Assembly (NCBI GenBank): GCA_943788245.1
Contig: CALSPN010000016.1
Location: 1-62,653 of the forward strand
Reading direction: 5' to 3'
DNA: 62,653 nucleotides
Origin: an uncultured Verrucomicrobiae bacterium
GTDB lineage: Bacteria; Verrucomicrobiota; Verrucomicrobiia; Limisphaerales; AAA164-E04
Position numbers and translations under genes: made by a program. Under the pieces are notes generated by a model. The model made no database searches and was not told where the DNA came from. It worked only from the letters and a program-made list of their open reading frames with translations. Of this stretch, positions 40,278 through 48,969 are shown in pieces (position 1 is the first letter of the stretch; each line of letters begins with the position of its first letter).

Positions 40278-41620
40278 TAGTTAAAAAAGACACCCTTGCG
40301 CTGGTAGGTAGGCTCGTCCAGGTTCACTGAATTATAGAAAGTCGGATCAGTGTTGGCAAATCGACCATTTTTCTTTCCCCCTAAATTGAGGAAGGTTTGG
40401 AAATAAGGTTTTCCTCCTCGTTTTGAGCGTTTGGAAGAGGATGGAGGCATCATGGGATTGGAGGTTTCAAGATTTAGCGCGCCAGATACATCGGTTCCGC
40501 TCAAAACCATTTCTTCATCCAGGCTGCCTTGTTGTTCCGCAATTCCGGGTTGAACACCATCCTTTTCAATGTCAGCTTGAAAAACTTCCATACCAGGTTT
40601 CGGATTACCATCGATTACTGCAAGCGTATTGGGCTTAGGCCCTGAAAAATGGGCACTGACGATACTCACTCTCAGATGATCTTGCATTTCACCATTGACT
40701 GAAGTCCCAACCACGAGCGATTTATCAGCAGGTAGGTATTTTCTGATATGTCGTTTAATGCGCTCGACATCTTTGAATGTCAGGCTTTCGTCACCCGTCA
40801 CCTGAAGGAGACAGGCATCCGCCAATTTTAAAGCACCACCATCTTCCATCTGCGGGTGCGCTAGTAATGAATCAAGGGCCAGCTTTACACGCTCTTCACC
40901 ATGCGCATGGGCAGAGGCAAACAAACCTTTTACATGATGTCCTTGAAATAGATTCTTGAGATGGGAAAGGCGAATGTTCGTCAAACCATCAGCATGCAAC
41001 ATTCCCCAAACCCCCTCCACAGCCTCGGTCAGGCATCGACGACTGAGTTCAAAAGCTTCTTTAAGCTTAACCGATTGAGTTCGTTTCTTTAAATAAGACT
41101 GGTTTGGTAGCGCGATAACGGCATCGGCTTCTTCGACCAACCGGTTTAGCGATTTCTCAGCGACTGCCTTTTTGTCTTCACCCTCCATGTCGAATGGCAA
41201 GGATGCCACCACCAGCACCATGCTGTTTTGCTGACGCAGGGTTGAAATCACCCTGCCGATGAACTCACCTGTAAAATCACCACCAAGTCCAGCAACGATA
41301 ACAGCCCATTTTGAGCTCTTACCCAATGGGAGAGAATACCCCTCGTCTTCAGCACTGCCATACTGATCCGGAGTTTCCGCATGGCCATGAACACTGGTAT
41401 TTCCACCCCCATCGCAAAGCAAAGTCAAAGTGGATGGATGAAGGTCTTTAAAAAGGGACGGGTCATTGTTCAGCGCAATTCCCTTGAATGCAAATTCGCC
41501 TCGCTCCAATATCGTGGACGAAACAAGACAGCCCATTTTACCGATACCAATCAAACGATCGGTATCAGAATGAGATATTTCCGGAGAATCACCGGACTGA
41601 GGAAAAGCAGAGTGTGTCAT
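40277..41620 (-). CDS. ftsZ: Divergent FtsZ-like tubulin homologue, GTPase motifs lost
   Basis: A 447-residue protein in the ftsZ position, 19 bases after ftsA. Alignment by eye supports FtsZ: IGIGKMGCLVSSTILERG (T1 region), ALNNDP (T2), SKWAVIVAGLGG (T4), ADAVIALPNQSYL, EERVKLALDSLLAHP and VSIVSAHF. However, the tubulin signature GGGTG(T/S)G reads GLGGDFTGEFIG (111-122), and the T7 catalytic loop NLDxAD reads NIRLSH (215-220). Nucleotide binding and hydrolysis are therefore probably lost. The linker is long and the end (NLDEPTYQRKG) still resembles the FtsA/ZipA-binding tail. It may be a non-catalytic partner, or an unusual sole FtsZ; the window cannot decide. Confidence 0.85.
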   Translation of the reverse strand: MTHSAFPQSGDSPEISHSDTDRLIGIGKMGCLVSSTILERGEFAFKGIALNNDPSLFKDLHPSTLTLLCDGGGNTSVHGHAETPDQYGSAEDEGYSLPLGKSSKWAVIVAGLGGDFTGEFIGRVISTLRQQNSMVLVVASLPFDMEGEDKKAVAEKSLNRLVEEADAVIALPNQSYLKKRTQSVKLKEAFELSRRCLTEAVEGVWGMLHADGLTNIRLSHLKNLFQGHHVKGLFASAHAHGEERVKLALDSLLAHPQMEDGGALKLADACLLQVTGDESLTFKDVERIKRHIRKYLPADKSLVVGTSVNGEMQDHLRVSIVSAHFSGPKPNTLAVIDGNPKPGMEVFQADIEKDGVQPGIAEQQGSLDEEMVLSGTDVSGALNLETSNPMMPPSSSKRSKRGGKPYFQTFLNLGGKKNGRFANTDPTFYNSVNLDEPTYQRKGVFFN

Positions 41621-41639
41621 ACCGTGAATGGGTCAAAAA

Positions 41640-42869
41640 TTAATGATCGATGCGCAATAAATTCTTGAGGCGCTGTTTAAGGGGAATGATTTTTGAGCTT
41701 GCTTCTCTCTGACGAACCATGTCAAAGGCACCAAATTTCAGGAGTCCCAACGCAGTGGCGTATTCTGGTCGTTCGATGATGGTGCTTGGGCCGTGCAGAT
41801 TCACTGCTGCACCAATCTGAGCTGGCAATTCTAGAACCTTGCCGGCAAGAGTGCATATTTCAGGGGTGTAGGCACCTCCTCCGCAAAGAACAACTAGTTG
41901 AGCCATATCGGCAACATCACAGCGATCCATTTCAGCCGCTATGATGGCGAATATTTCTTTCAACCGCTCGGCCATGATCCGATGTAAATTTTCAACATTT
42001 ACGCGACGATCCATGATCCCTGATTCATTGGTAATTTCCCGAACCTGACCTCGCGCTGCTTCGGACACAATAGCAGAGCCAAATTTTATCTTAAGATCTT
42101 CAGCACGCTTGAAAGGACAACCCAGACCGGTGGCCAGATCCTGAGTCACATGGTCACCTCCGACCGCTAGCACACCAGAGTGGCAAACAACCCCTCGAGA
42201 ACAAACCGCGTAATCCGTCGTACCTCCTCCAAGGTCAATGACCAAAGCACCTTCCGCTTTTTGAGCAGGGCTCAGCACTGCTAGTGCAGATGCCAGGCCG
42301 TTGAAGGCAATATTTTCTGCCTCCAGTTTCATGCGACGCAACAATTGCACAGGTGCATGAAGATCATCTTTATATCCTTGAACAGCATGAAGCACGACGC
42401 CCAAATCGGATCCGCTTAATCCAACGGGGGAGTTGATCATGCGCTGCCCGTCCACCATGAATTGCTGACGTATCACGTGGATCATGTGCTGCCCCTGAGC
42501 AAGATTAAACCTCCGCGCATTGCTCATGACATCATCTATATCTTCGTCTGTGATACAACGATCCAGAGATGCAATGGCATGCGACCCTGTATAATTGCTC
42601 GACGTGATGTGCTGTCCTGTAACTCCCAGGTAGACTTGATGTAATTCTAAATCCGATTTTAGTTCGGCTGCCTTGACTGCCTGACGAATGGCCTCGTAAG
42701 CAAGTTTGCGATCAACGATCTGTCCTTTGATGACGCCTTGCGAAGGCGCCTGACCAAACCCAATGATATTAAGAGCTTCTGACTCATTAAGTTCAGCAAC
42801 GATGGCGACCACCTTCGAAGTACCAATTTCCAGAGCAGTAATGAGGGAATCCTGTTTAAACATCCACAT
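41640..42869 (-). CDS. ftsA: Cell division protein FtsA
   Basis: A 409-residue actin-like ATPase that anchors FtsZ to the membrane. ALEIGTSKVVAIV is phosphate-1, VIDLGGGTTDYAVC phosphate-2 and VVLCGGGAYTPEI the adenosine region. The C-terminal amphipathic helix KIIPLKQRLKNLLRI is present as membrane anchor. The start overlaps the ftsQ stop by 14 bases; the downstream ATG at 42863 is also possible. FtsA looks normal although its FtsZ neighbour is not. Confidence 0.95.
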   Translation of the reverse strand: MWMFKQDSLITALEIGTSKVVAIVAELNESEALNIIGFGQAPSQGVIKGQIVDRKLAYEAIRQAVKAAELKSDLELHQVYLGVTGQHITSSNYTGSHAIASLDRCITDEDIDDVMSNARRFNLAQGQHMIHVIRQQFMVDGQRMINSPVGLSGSDLGVVLHAVQGYKDDLHAPVQLLRRMKLEAENIAFNGLASALAVLSPAQKAEGALVIDLGGGTTDYAVCSRGVVCHSGVLAVGGDHVTQDLATGLGCPFKRAEDLKIKFGSAIVSEAARGQVREITNESGIMDRRVNVENLHRIMAERLKEIFAIIAAEMDRCDVADMAQLVVLCGGGAYTPEICTLAGKVLELPAQIGAAVNLHGPSTIIERPEYATALGLLKFGAFDMVRQREASSKIIPLKQRLKNLLRIDH

Positions 42870-43827
42870 GATTCAAATTAGGGGTATGATTTCGGCGCTG
42901 TCTTTTATCTGCCTGCATGGCCTCTTCAGGAACCCATTCATAAGGCATGTTATTGGATATACTTAAATCAAGAAACGCAAGCCGCCGCCCAATCTGACGG
43001 CCAAACTCAATGACCTGCATCCATTTTGCCAGTTGGCTTTCCACATTAGCGTGAGCAAACAGAATCCTCTGACCGTCTTTGGTGAGAACTTCGAGTATAT
43101 CTTTTTCTGAAATACCAATACTGACAATCTCTTGCGAATCTTTAAGTGCGGATTGACGGAAGGTCATCACCCATTGGAGGGCTGATTTTAATCTTGCATC
43201 GATCACTTTGTTCCCGATGTGGTATTCGATATCTGAAGCACCTTTGATTTCGGGCAATTGCTGCCACTTCAACAGCGACGTCACTGGAATTTCCCCCTGC
43301 TTGGGAAGGGACATCACCACACCTTTCTCGTCCAGAAGCAAGGTCGTCAATTTCAAATCAGCTTCCGGTTCACCGTCTAATTGCAGGAGCCGAATTTGCG
43401 CCTTGGGTTTTCTCTCTCTTACATGAATGCTTAGCGTCTCTGGAAAAATGCGTTCTACGGAGGCTTCCGCCACAAATGGAGATAGTTCAAGATTGCGTTT
43501 AATCTCGGCAAGATGAAAAGCCAATAGATTGTCCCCCGCCCTCAAGCCGGTCCATTGAATCAACTTATGCTGGGGAATCACGCCCTGAGAGCGCACCTGA
43601 AATCTCTGAAGCGAGAGTGAACGGTTGTTCCAGACAAAATTCTCAAGAAACATTTCAATGCCTCCCTGAAGCATCCAGGCCAGCAGAGCCAGAGAACCTA
43701 AATAACCTCCCATGCGTGCAATGCGTTTGATCCAGCGCTGACGTCGTTCGCGACGCTGACACCCGAGACCAATATGGTCTGGAGCAGCTGCAGCACTGAA
43801 GGGTGATTTAGATGAACTAAATAGCAT
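42856..43827 (-). CDS. ftsQ: Cell division protein FtsQ
   Basis: A 323-residue bitopic protein: a basic N-terminal tail (RRERRQRWIKR), one transmembrane segment (about 40-60) and a POTRA/beta domain outside. LIQWTGLRAGDNLLAFHLAE and VERIFPETLSIHVRERKP are the typical POTRA phrases. It links FtsA-side and septal peptidoglycan machinery. Starts 8 bases after ddl. Confidence 0.88.
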   Translation of the reverse strand: MLFSSSKSPFSAAAAPDHIGLGCQRRERRQRWIKRIARMGGYLGSLALLAWMLQGGIEMFLENFVWNNRSLSLQRFQVRSQGVIPQHKLIQWTGLRAGDNLLAFHLAEIKRNLELSPFVAEASVERIFPETLSIHVRERKPKAQIRLLQLDGEPEADLKLTTLLLDEKGVVMSLPKQGEIPVTSLLKWQQLPEIKGASDIEYHIGNKVIDARLKSALQWVMTFRQSALKDSQEIVSIGISEKDILEVLTKDGQRILFAHANVESQLAKWMQVIEFGRQIGRRLAFLDLSISNNMPYEWVPEEAMQADKRQRRNHTPNLNHVDV

Positions 43828-43835
43828 GATGGTGG

Positions 43836-44774
43836 TTAAGCGCGTGTGTTTTGCTGCCTATGTGAGTGATGCGAGTGGCGGAGAATGGCGTCTTCAATCA
43901 TCCAGTCGCAAAGTTCCGCAAAACCCGTTCCTTGAGCTGCGGTTGCCATGGGAAGCAGACTTGTGGCTGTCATTCCGGGAAGCGTATTTACCTCAAGAAG
44001 AAACGGATGATCATTATCGAGTATTAAATCGACTCTTCCATAGCTTTCACAACCCAGAGCATTGAAAGCCTCCAAAGCTATTTTCTGACAAAGCCGTGTA
44101 GTCGCTTCATCTAATGCTGCAGGACAAGTATAAGTGGTCGCTCCCAAAGTGTACTTGTGCTCATAATCATAAGCAGCCTCATTATTCGGACGTATCTCTA
44201 CAATTGGACAGACTCTTTCCCCCATGATCCCAACTGTCAATTCACGCCCCTGAATGTACTGTTCCACCAACACCTCGCTGCCATATTTAAAAACCTCTCC
44301 CAAGGCGTCCTGCCACTCAACCTCATCGTTCACAAAATGCAATCCGACACTGGATCCCTGACAAATCGGTTTTACGACAAGCTTCCCACCTAATTCAGAA
44401 GGAAGGTTAGCCTCCTTATTGCCCACCGTGACAAAATCAGGTGTGGGTAATCCTCGCTTACGAAAGATACGTTTGGAAGCCAACTTGTCGAATGCAAGCC
44501 GACTGGACTCAGGCCCGCTACCAGTGTAGGGAAGGCCACGCGACTCCAGAGCAAGTTGTACTTCGCCATCTTCACCGTAGGTTCCGTGAAGAGCCAAAAA
44601 CACAGCATCAACAGCTTCTGGAATCTGTAAAATCCCATCCCTGGGATCAACTGAAAGGACTTTGTGTCCAAGCGATTCAAGGGCCTGAGACACTGCGTGA
44701 CCTGACTTTAATGAAACCTCCCTTTCAGCCGAAGGGCCTCCCATCATCACCGCTATGTGCTTCTTTTGACTCAT
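43836..44774 (-). CDS. ddl: D-alanine--D-alanine ligase
   Basis: A 312-residue ATP-grasp ligase that makes D-Ala-D-Ala. AVMMGGPSAEREVSLKSG (N-terminal loop), HGTYGEDGEVQ, KPICQGSSVGL and LLEVNTLPGMTATSLLP are diagnostic. The start overlaps the murG-murB stop (ATGA). Confidence 0.95.
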   Translation of the reverse strand: MSQKKHIAVMMGGPSAEREVSLKSGHAVSQALESLGHKVLSVDPRDGILQIPEAVDAVFLALHGTYGEDGEVQLALESRGLPYTGSGPESSRLAFDKLASKRIFRKRGLPTPDFVTVGNKEANLPSELGGKLVVKPICQGSSVGLHFVNDEVEWQDALGEVFKYGSEVLVEQYIQGRELTVGIMGERVCPIVEIRPNNEAAYDYEHKYTLGATTYTCPAALDEATTRLCQKIALEAFNALGCESYGRVDLILDNDHPFLLEVNTLPGMTATSLLPMATAAQGTGFAELCDWMIEDAILRHSHHSHRQQNTRA

Positions 44775-46813
44775 TCTCCCATCACCTGCACTTCCACTTC
44801 CAAATCAATATTGCGTTTGGATTTCGCACAAGTTCGAACCCGTTCAATCAGAGTCAATACGTCATCAGAGGTGGCATTGCCTCGATTCACGATAAAGTTC
44901 GCGTGTACCTCGGAGATCATGGCATCTCCGACGTGTGCACCTTTCAATCCAAGCTCTTCAATGAGCTTTCCTGCAGAAATTTCAGTAGGATTCTTGAACA
45001 TGCAACCAGCGCTGGATGCAATGGGCTGTGATTGACGCCGTCGCTGACTGTAGTCATCCATGGCCTGCTTGATCTGCTTGGGATCTTCCGGGGTCCCTTC
45101 AAAAACAGCCTCGAGCGCAATGTGTTCCTTGAGAAGCGGACATTGGCGGTAGCGAGCTTCAACATCCTCCGCATTCCACTTGTGAATCAAACCCTGTCGA
45201 TCCATCGTGGTTAAATGAATCAACGGCTCAAAAGCCCAACTCTTCATGGCACCCGCGTTCATCCTAAGAGCACCACCTACGCAACCAGGTATTCCTTCGA
45301 AGAATTCTAAACCGGAAAGTCCAGCCTTTCGGGCTGTTTCTGAAACCCTCTTTAATCGCACACCGGCACCGCAGATCAAACGATCTCCCTCTACTTTAAT
45401 TTCGGAGAAACACGCCTGCCCCAGCGAAATCACGACCCCTCGTATGCCACCTTCCCGAATGAGCAGGTTCGATCCACGTCCCAGCATAGTCACCAGCAAA
45501 CCAGTCCTGACCGCCCATTTCAAAATCTCAGCCAAATCCGCTCTTGAAGCCGGCTGCACATAGAAATCTGCCTTGCCTCCAACCTTCATGGTCGTTTTGG
45601 GGCCAAGCGGTTCATTAACCTTGACCAAAGAATCTCGGCTTAACTTTTCCCGTAGTGAATCAGCCAGTGCATTATTTCTTGGGGCATCCATTTTTTCGAC
45701 ACACCCAAGCTCTTGCAGTATCTGTTGTACAATCTGCTTAGCAGCATCCGGGCGATCTAATGACGCCAGAGCAGATTTCATTTCCAAACGAACAGACCGA
45801 TCTAAAAGCAATGTTTTGATACCATTTGTTAATTGATCTGCACTGATCGCTGATTCTTCAATACAAACCGCTGCCCCTGATGCCTCCAGTGTTTGCGCGT
45901 TGCTCAGCTGATGTCCATCAGCTGAACTCGGGAAAGGAACCAATAGACTTGGAAGACGTGTGGCTGCAAGTTCGGCCATGAAGGAAGCGCCTGATCTACC
46001 GATGGCTGCATCGGAAGCACCTAATGCCAAGTCCATACGATGGAAAAACGGATAAACCTTGGCTGAAATTTGATATTTCTTGTAATGTTGACGTATTTTT
46101 TGTGCATCATCTTGATGCCCACACTGATGCAACACTTGAATATCAGGGACAGCTGACTTGAGGGATGAGAGGCAGGTCATCACGCAGCGATTGATCCCCA
46201 ATGCCCCTTGACTTCCTCCCGTCACCAACAACAAAGGATGACCTGGTTGAAAACCAAGTTCGCGGTGACATTGATCACGGTTTAAATTCCTTAATGACTC
46301 TCTGACAGGAGTCCCCGTGACTCGACACTTCAGTCCAGAGAACGATTCTTTGGCACATTCAAAACCCAAGAAACCAAGGTGCGCACTAGAAGCTAATTTA
46401 CGAACGGCTCTTCCTGCGATGGTGTTACTTTCATGCAGAAACACGGGAAGTCGCTGCATCCGAGCCATCATGACGGGAGCTAGGCTGGTGAACCCCCCCA
46501 TGGCCATGACCGCATCGGGCTGATGCCTGCGGTAGATTGAGCGGCAGGTGAGCAAGCCCTTGCCTAATTTCCCAACAAACTTGAGCTTACTGCCGCTCTG
46601 CCAGGCAGCAGATGGCAGGGTCACTGCCAGATGATCCACCGCGTCGGCAGCTTCCCGGTCAACCTGCTTGTCGGATAGAATCAGCAGGGCTTGATGCCCC
46701 ATATCACGAAGCATGTCTGCAACGGCGACCCCGGGAAAAAGGTGACCTCCCGTACCACCGCAAGCAATGGCAACTTTCAGAGGTTTCTTGGCTGATTTTG
46801 CTGGGGTCTTCAT
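44771..46813 (-). CDS. murG-murB: MurG-MurB fused reading frame (UDP-GlcNAc transferase + UDP-MurNAc dehydrogenase)
   Basis: A 680-residue frame. Residues 1-372 are MurG, which adds GlcNAc to lipid I: GGTGGHLFPGVAVADML, TGGSQGALGIN, GRSGASFMAELAATRLPSL and ADGHQLSNAQTLE. Residues 375-680 are type-II-like MurB, the FAD/NADPH enzyme that forms UDP-MurNAc: KVGGKADFYVQP, LGRGSNLL, GIPGCVGGALRMNAGA, SAGCMFKNP (catalytic Ser) and HANFIVNRGNA. murC, normally between them, is absent. The junction holds a T6 run (45691-45696 plus strand). With one base fewer, MurG would stop 16-20 codons on and MurB would start independently at the ATG at 45689-45691. Fusion therefore needs checking. Start overlaps ftsW (ATGA). 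Confidence 0.9.
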   Translation of the reverse strand: MKTPAKSAKKPLKVAIACGGTGGHLFPGVAVADMLRDMGHQALLILSDKQVDREAADAVDHLAVTLPSAAWQSGSKLKFVGKLGKGLLTCRSIYRRHQPDAVMAMGGFTSLAPVMMARMQRLPVFLHESNTIAGRAVRKLASSAHLGFLGFECAKESFSGLKCRVTGTPVRESLRNLNRDQCHRELGFQPGHPLLLVTGGSQGALGINRCVMTCLSSLKSAVPDIQVLHQCGHQDDAQKIRQHYKKYQISAKVYPFFHRMDLALGASDAAIGRSGASFMAELAATRLPSLLVPFPSSADGHQLSNAQTLEASGAAVCIEESAISADQLTNGIKTLLLDRSVRLEMKSALASLDRPDAAKQIVQQILQELGCVEKMDAPRNNALADSLREKLSRDSLVKVNEPLGPKTTMKVGGKADFYVQPASRADLAEILKWAVRTGLLVTMLGRGSNLLIREGGIRGVVISLGQACFSEIKVEGDRLICGAGVRLKRVSETARKAGLSGLEFFEGIPGCVGGALRMNAGAMKSWAFEPLIHLTTMDRQGLIHKWNAEDVEARYRQCPLLKEHIALEAVFEGTPEDPKQIKQAMDDYSQRRRQSQPIASSAGCMFKNPTEISAGKLIEELGLKGAHVGDAMISEVHANFIVNRGNATSDDVLTLIERVRTCAKSKRNIDLEVEVQVMGE

Positions 46814-47961
46814 GCTCGGAGCAAATCCTGTGACTCAACTGGTGCCGGCCCCCTTTGTCGCATCGACTGAACGGAATGATTGGCGATACTGATCAGAAGA
46901 CCGACACCTGCCATCATGAATATTAAATTGGAGCCGCCATAACTGATGAAAGGCAGAGAAAGACCCTTATTGGGTAACAAGTTGGTGACAACAGCCATGT
47001 TGATCAATGCCTGCATTCCGATCAAAAACGTGATTCCAGAGGCAGCCAGGAATCCGAATCGGTCCCGAGCATTCCAAGCAATGTATAATCCACAGGCAAC
47101 CAGAACGGCAAAAACAAAAATGACACCAATGGAACAGAACATTCCCAATTCCTCACCAATCACTGCGAAAATAAAATCCGTTTGACGCTCAGGCAGATAA
47201 TTAATTTTGAGACGACCGTTGCCAAGGCCTAAGCCATCCAGGCCCCCTGATCCAAATGCCAGGAGCGACTGCCATATCTGGTAAGCATGGCCTTGTTTGT
47301 GTTTCTCTGGATCCAGCCATGCCATTAATCGATTACCAGGATTTTCCTGGGTAGCAAAAATGACAGTTAATGCCACAACTCCTACGCCCACAAGTAGCAA
47401 GAACCCCGACCACCGGGACCCCGCGAGCAGAAGAAGAGCCCCTGCGAGTGAACCAATCAGGACAGTTGTTCCACGATCGGGTTCGATAAGGATCAGCCAT
47501 AACATGATCCCGATCGGAACCAGAGGGTAGAGAAAACCAAATGACCATGTCTTCATCTTATTGGCGTATTTTTCCCCATACCACGCCAGGAAAACGATTG
47601 TGGCGATTTTGGCCAATTCAGATGGTTGAAAACTAACGATTTCCTTGAATACAAACCAACGTCTTGCATGGTTTCTGACCGATCCAAAGACGAAGATGAG
47701 AGCCAGAAGAATAACAGCAACCAAAAATATCCATACCGCGTTTCTTTTGATCCAATCGTAGTCTTTCCAAGCCAGAAAAAGAGCCCCCGCCAGCCCCATG
47801 GTCACCCAAACAATGTGTTTCAAAAGAAGGTAAGGACCTTCATTGTGCATACTGGCGCTGTAGAGCATCACCGAGCCAAAGGTCAGCAGCAACGCAACAC
47901 AAAGTATTAGCAGGTAAGCAGCCTGCTTAACACTGTAGCTCTTTGCGTCGAATTCGCTCAT
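46810..47961 (-). CDS. ftsW: Lipid II polymerase FtsW (SEDS family)
   Basis: A 383-residue polytopic SEDS protein that polymerises lipid II at the septum together with FtsI. Family sequences FQPSELAKIATIVFLAW, LIEPDRGTTVLIG, INYLPERQTDFIFAVIGEELG and KGLSLPFISYGGSNLI are present. Start spacing of 38 bases from the LysM gene. Confidence 0.95.
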   Translation of the reverse strand: MSEFDAKSYSVKQAAYLLILCVALLLTFGSVMLYSASMHNEGPYLLLKHIVWVTMGLAGALFLAWKDYDWIKRNAVWIFLVAVILLALIFVFGSVRNHARRWFVFKEIVSFQPSELAKIATIVFLAWYGEKYANKMKTWSFGFLYPLVPIGIMLWLILIEPDRGTTVLIGSLAGALLLLAGSRWSGFLLLVGVGVVALTVIFATQENPGNRLMAWLDPEKHKQGHAYQIWQSLLAFGSGGLDGLGLGNGRLKINYLPERQTDFIFAVIGEELGMFCSIGVIFVFAVLVACGLYIAWNARDRFGFLAASGITFLIGMQALINMAVVTNLLPNKGLSLPFISYGGSNLIFMMAGVGLLISIANHSVQSMRQRGPAPVESQDLLRA

Positions 47962-47999
47962 GCACCCTCTGAATAAAGTCAGTTACGCTTGCTGAAGAT

Positions 48000-48881
48000 T
48001 TATTTGCCGGACGCAATGCTCTTGATTGGAATCTGCAGTTTTTGCCCTGGGTGAATAATATGCGAACGAATATTGTTCGCATTTCGAAGGTTGCTCAGGC
48101 TGACCCCGTGAGTCCTGGCAATTGCACTGAGCGAATCACCAGCCTTCACTTCGTAGAGTTTCCCGTTTGTCGGCGACTCCTGCGTTTTGGCAGGTTCGGA
48201 TTTACCAGCCAACAAAGCGGTACCGCTTGGAACGACCAGCTTGTAACCCAACTTGAGGCGACGAGGATCCACGCCTGGATTCGCTTCAAGGAGATCTTTC
48301 ACCGTTGTTCTATATTTTTTGGCAATACGCGATAAAATATCGCCCGCCTGAATTTCGTGCTCTTTCAAACCCGTTTCGGAGGAATTTGATTGATTATCGA
48401 TGCTTGGAGTGCTCGTTGCGGGGACATCGGAAATAGGTGTAAGCCCCGAAGCTTGAGAGCGCCCAGCTTGATCTTTGATAACCCAATTACTTGTGATTTT
48501 GGTATCCAAATCGTTTGACGCGTTGGGAACCACAGTACTTGAAGGGTCTTCTTTTATCGGTGCGCTGGTATTTTCAGTATTTGCAATCGGCATGCTCAAA
48601 GCCTCATGGTTACTCACAAACTCACCATACAATTCCTTTTCATCCACAGGCTGCTTTCCAGTGGCTTTGTCAGCGCCAAGAGGCTGCGTATCTTTGTCCT
48701 GAGCTTCGTTCGAAGCAACAGCATTGGAATCCGGCTTGCAACCCTGCATGAGCAAGAGGCCAGTGATTGGTAAAACATGGGCGGCAACGATCACGAATAC
48801 GGTAGAAAGCACCTTGGTCTTTCGGCGTTGTAATTGCTCCAACGCGGAGCCTGATGGGATGAGCGGGCTATGGTCTTTCAT
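48000..48881 (-). CDS. LysM-domain envelope protein within the dcw cluster
   Basis: A 293-residue protein with an N-terminal hydrophobic segment (about 27-46, ending MQGCKP, perhaps a lipoprotein signal), a long Asp/Ser/Thr-rich linker (50-170) and two LysM repeats (EIQAGDILSRIAKKYRTTVK and VKAGDSLSAIARTHGVSLS). LysM binds peptidoglycan. No hydrolase domain is visible. It lies between murD and ftsW in the same direction, so it is probably a co-expressed envelope or division factor; not a standard dcw gene. Confidence 0.85.
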   Translation of the reverse strand: MKDHSPLIPSGSALEQLQRRKTKVLSTVFVIVAAHVLPITGLLLMQGCKPDSNAVASNEAQDKDTQPLGADKATGKQPVDEKELYGEFVSNHEALSMPIANTENTSAPIKEDPSSTVVPNASNDLDTKITSNWVIKDQAGRSQASGLTPISDVPATSTPSIDNQSNSSETGLKEHEIQAGDILSRIAKKYRTTVKDLLEANPGVDPRRLKLGYKLVVPSGTALLAGKSEPAKTQESPTNGKLYEVKAGDSLSAIARTHGVSLSNLRNANNIRSHIIHPGQKLQIPIKSIASGK

Positions 48882-48969
48882 GGGAACAATAACTTATCAC
48901 ATATTGGGTTTTAATTCTTAAAAAATTTGTTTTAGATTTCGACACGGTCAACCGATGGTTTGATGCGGA

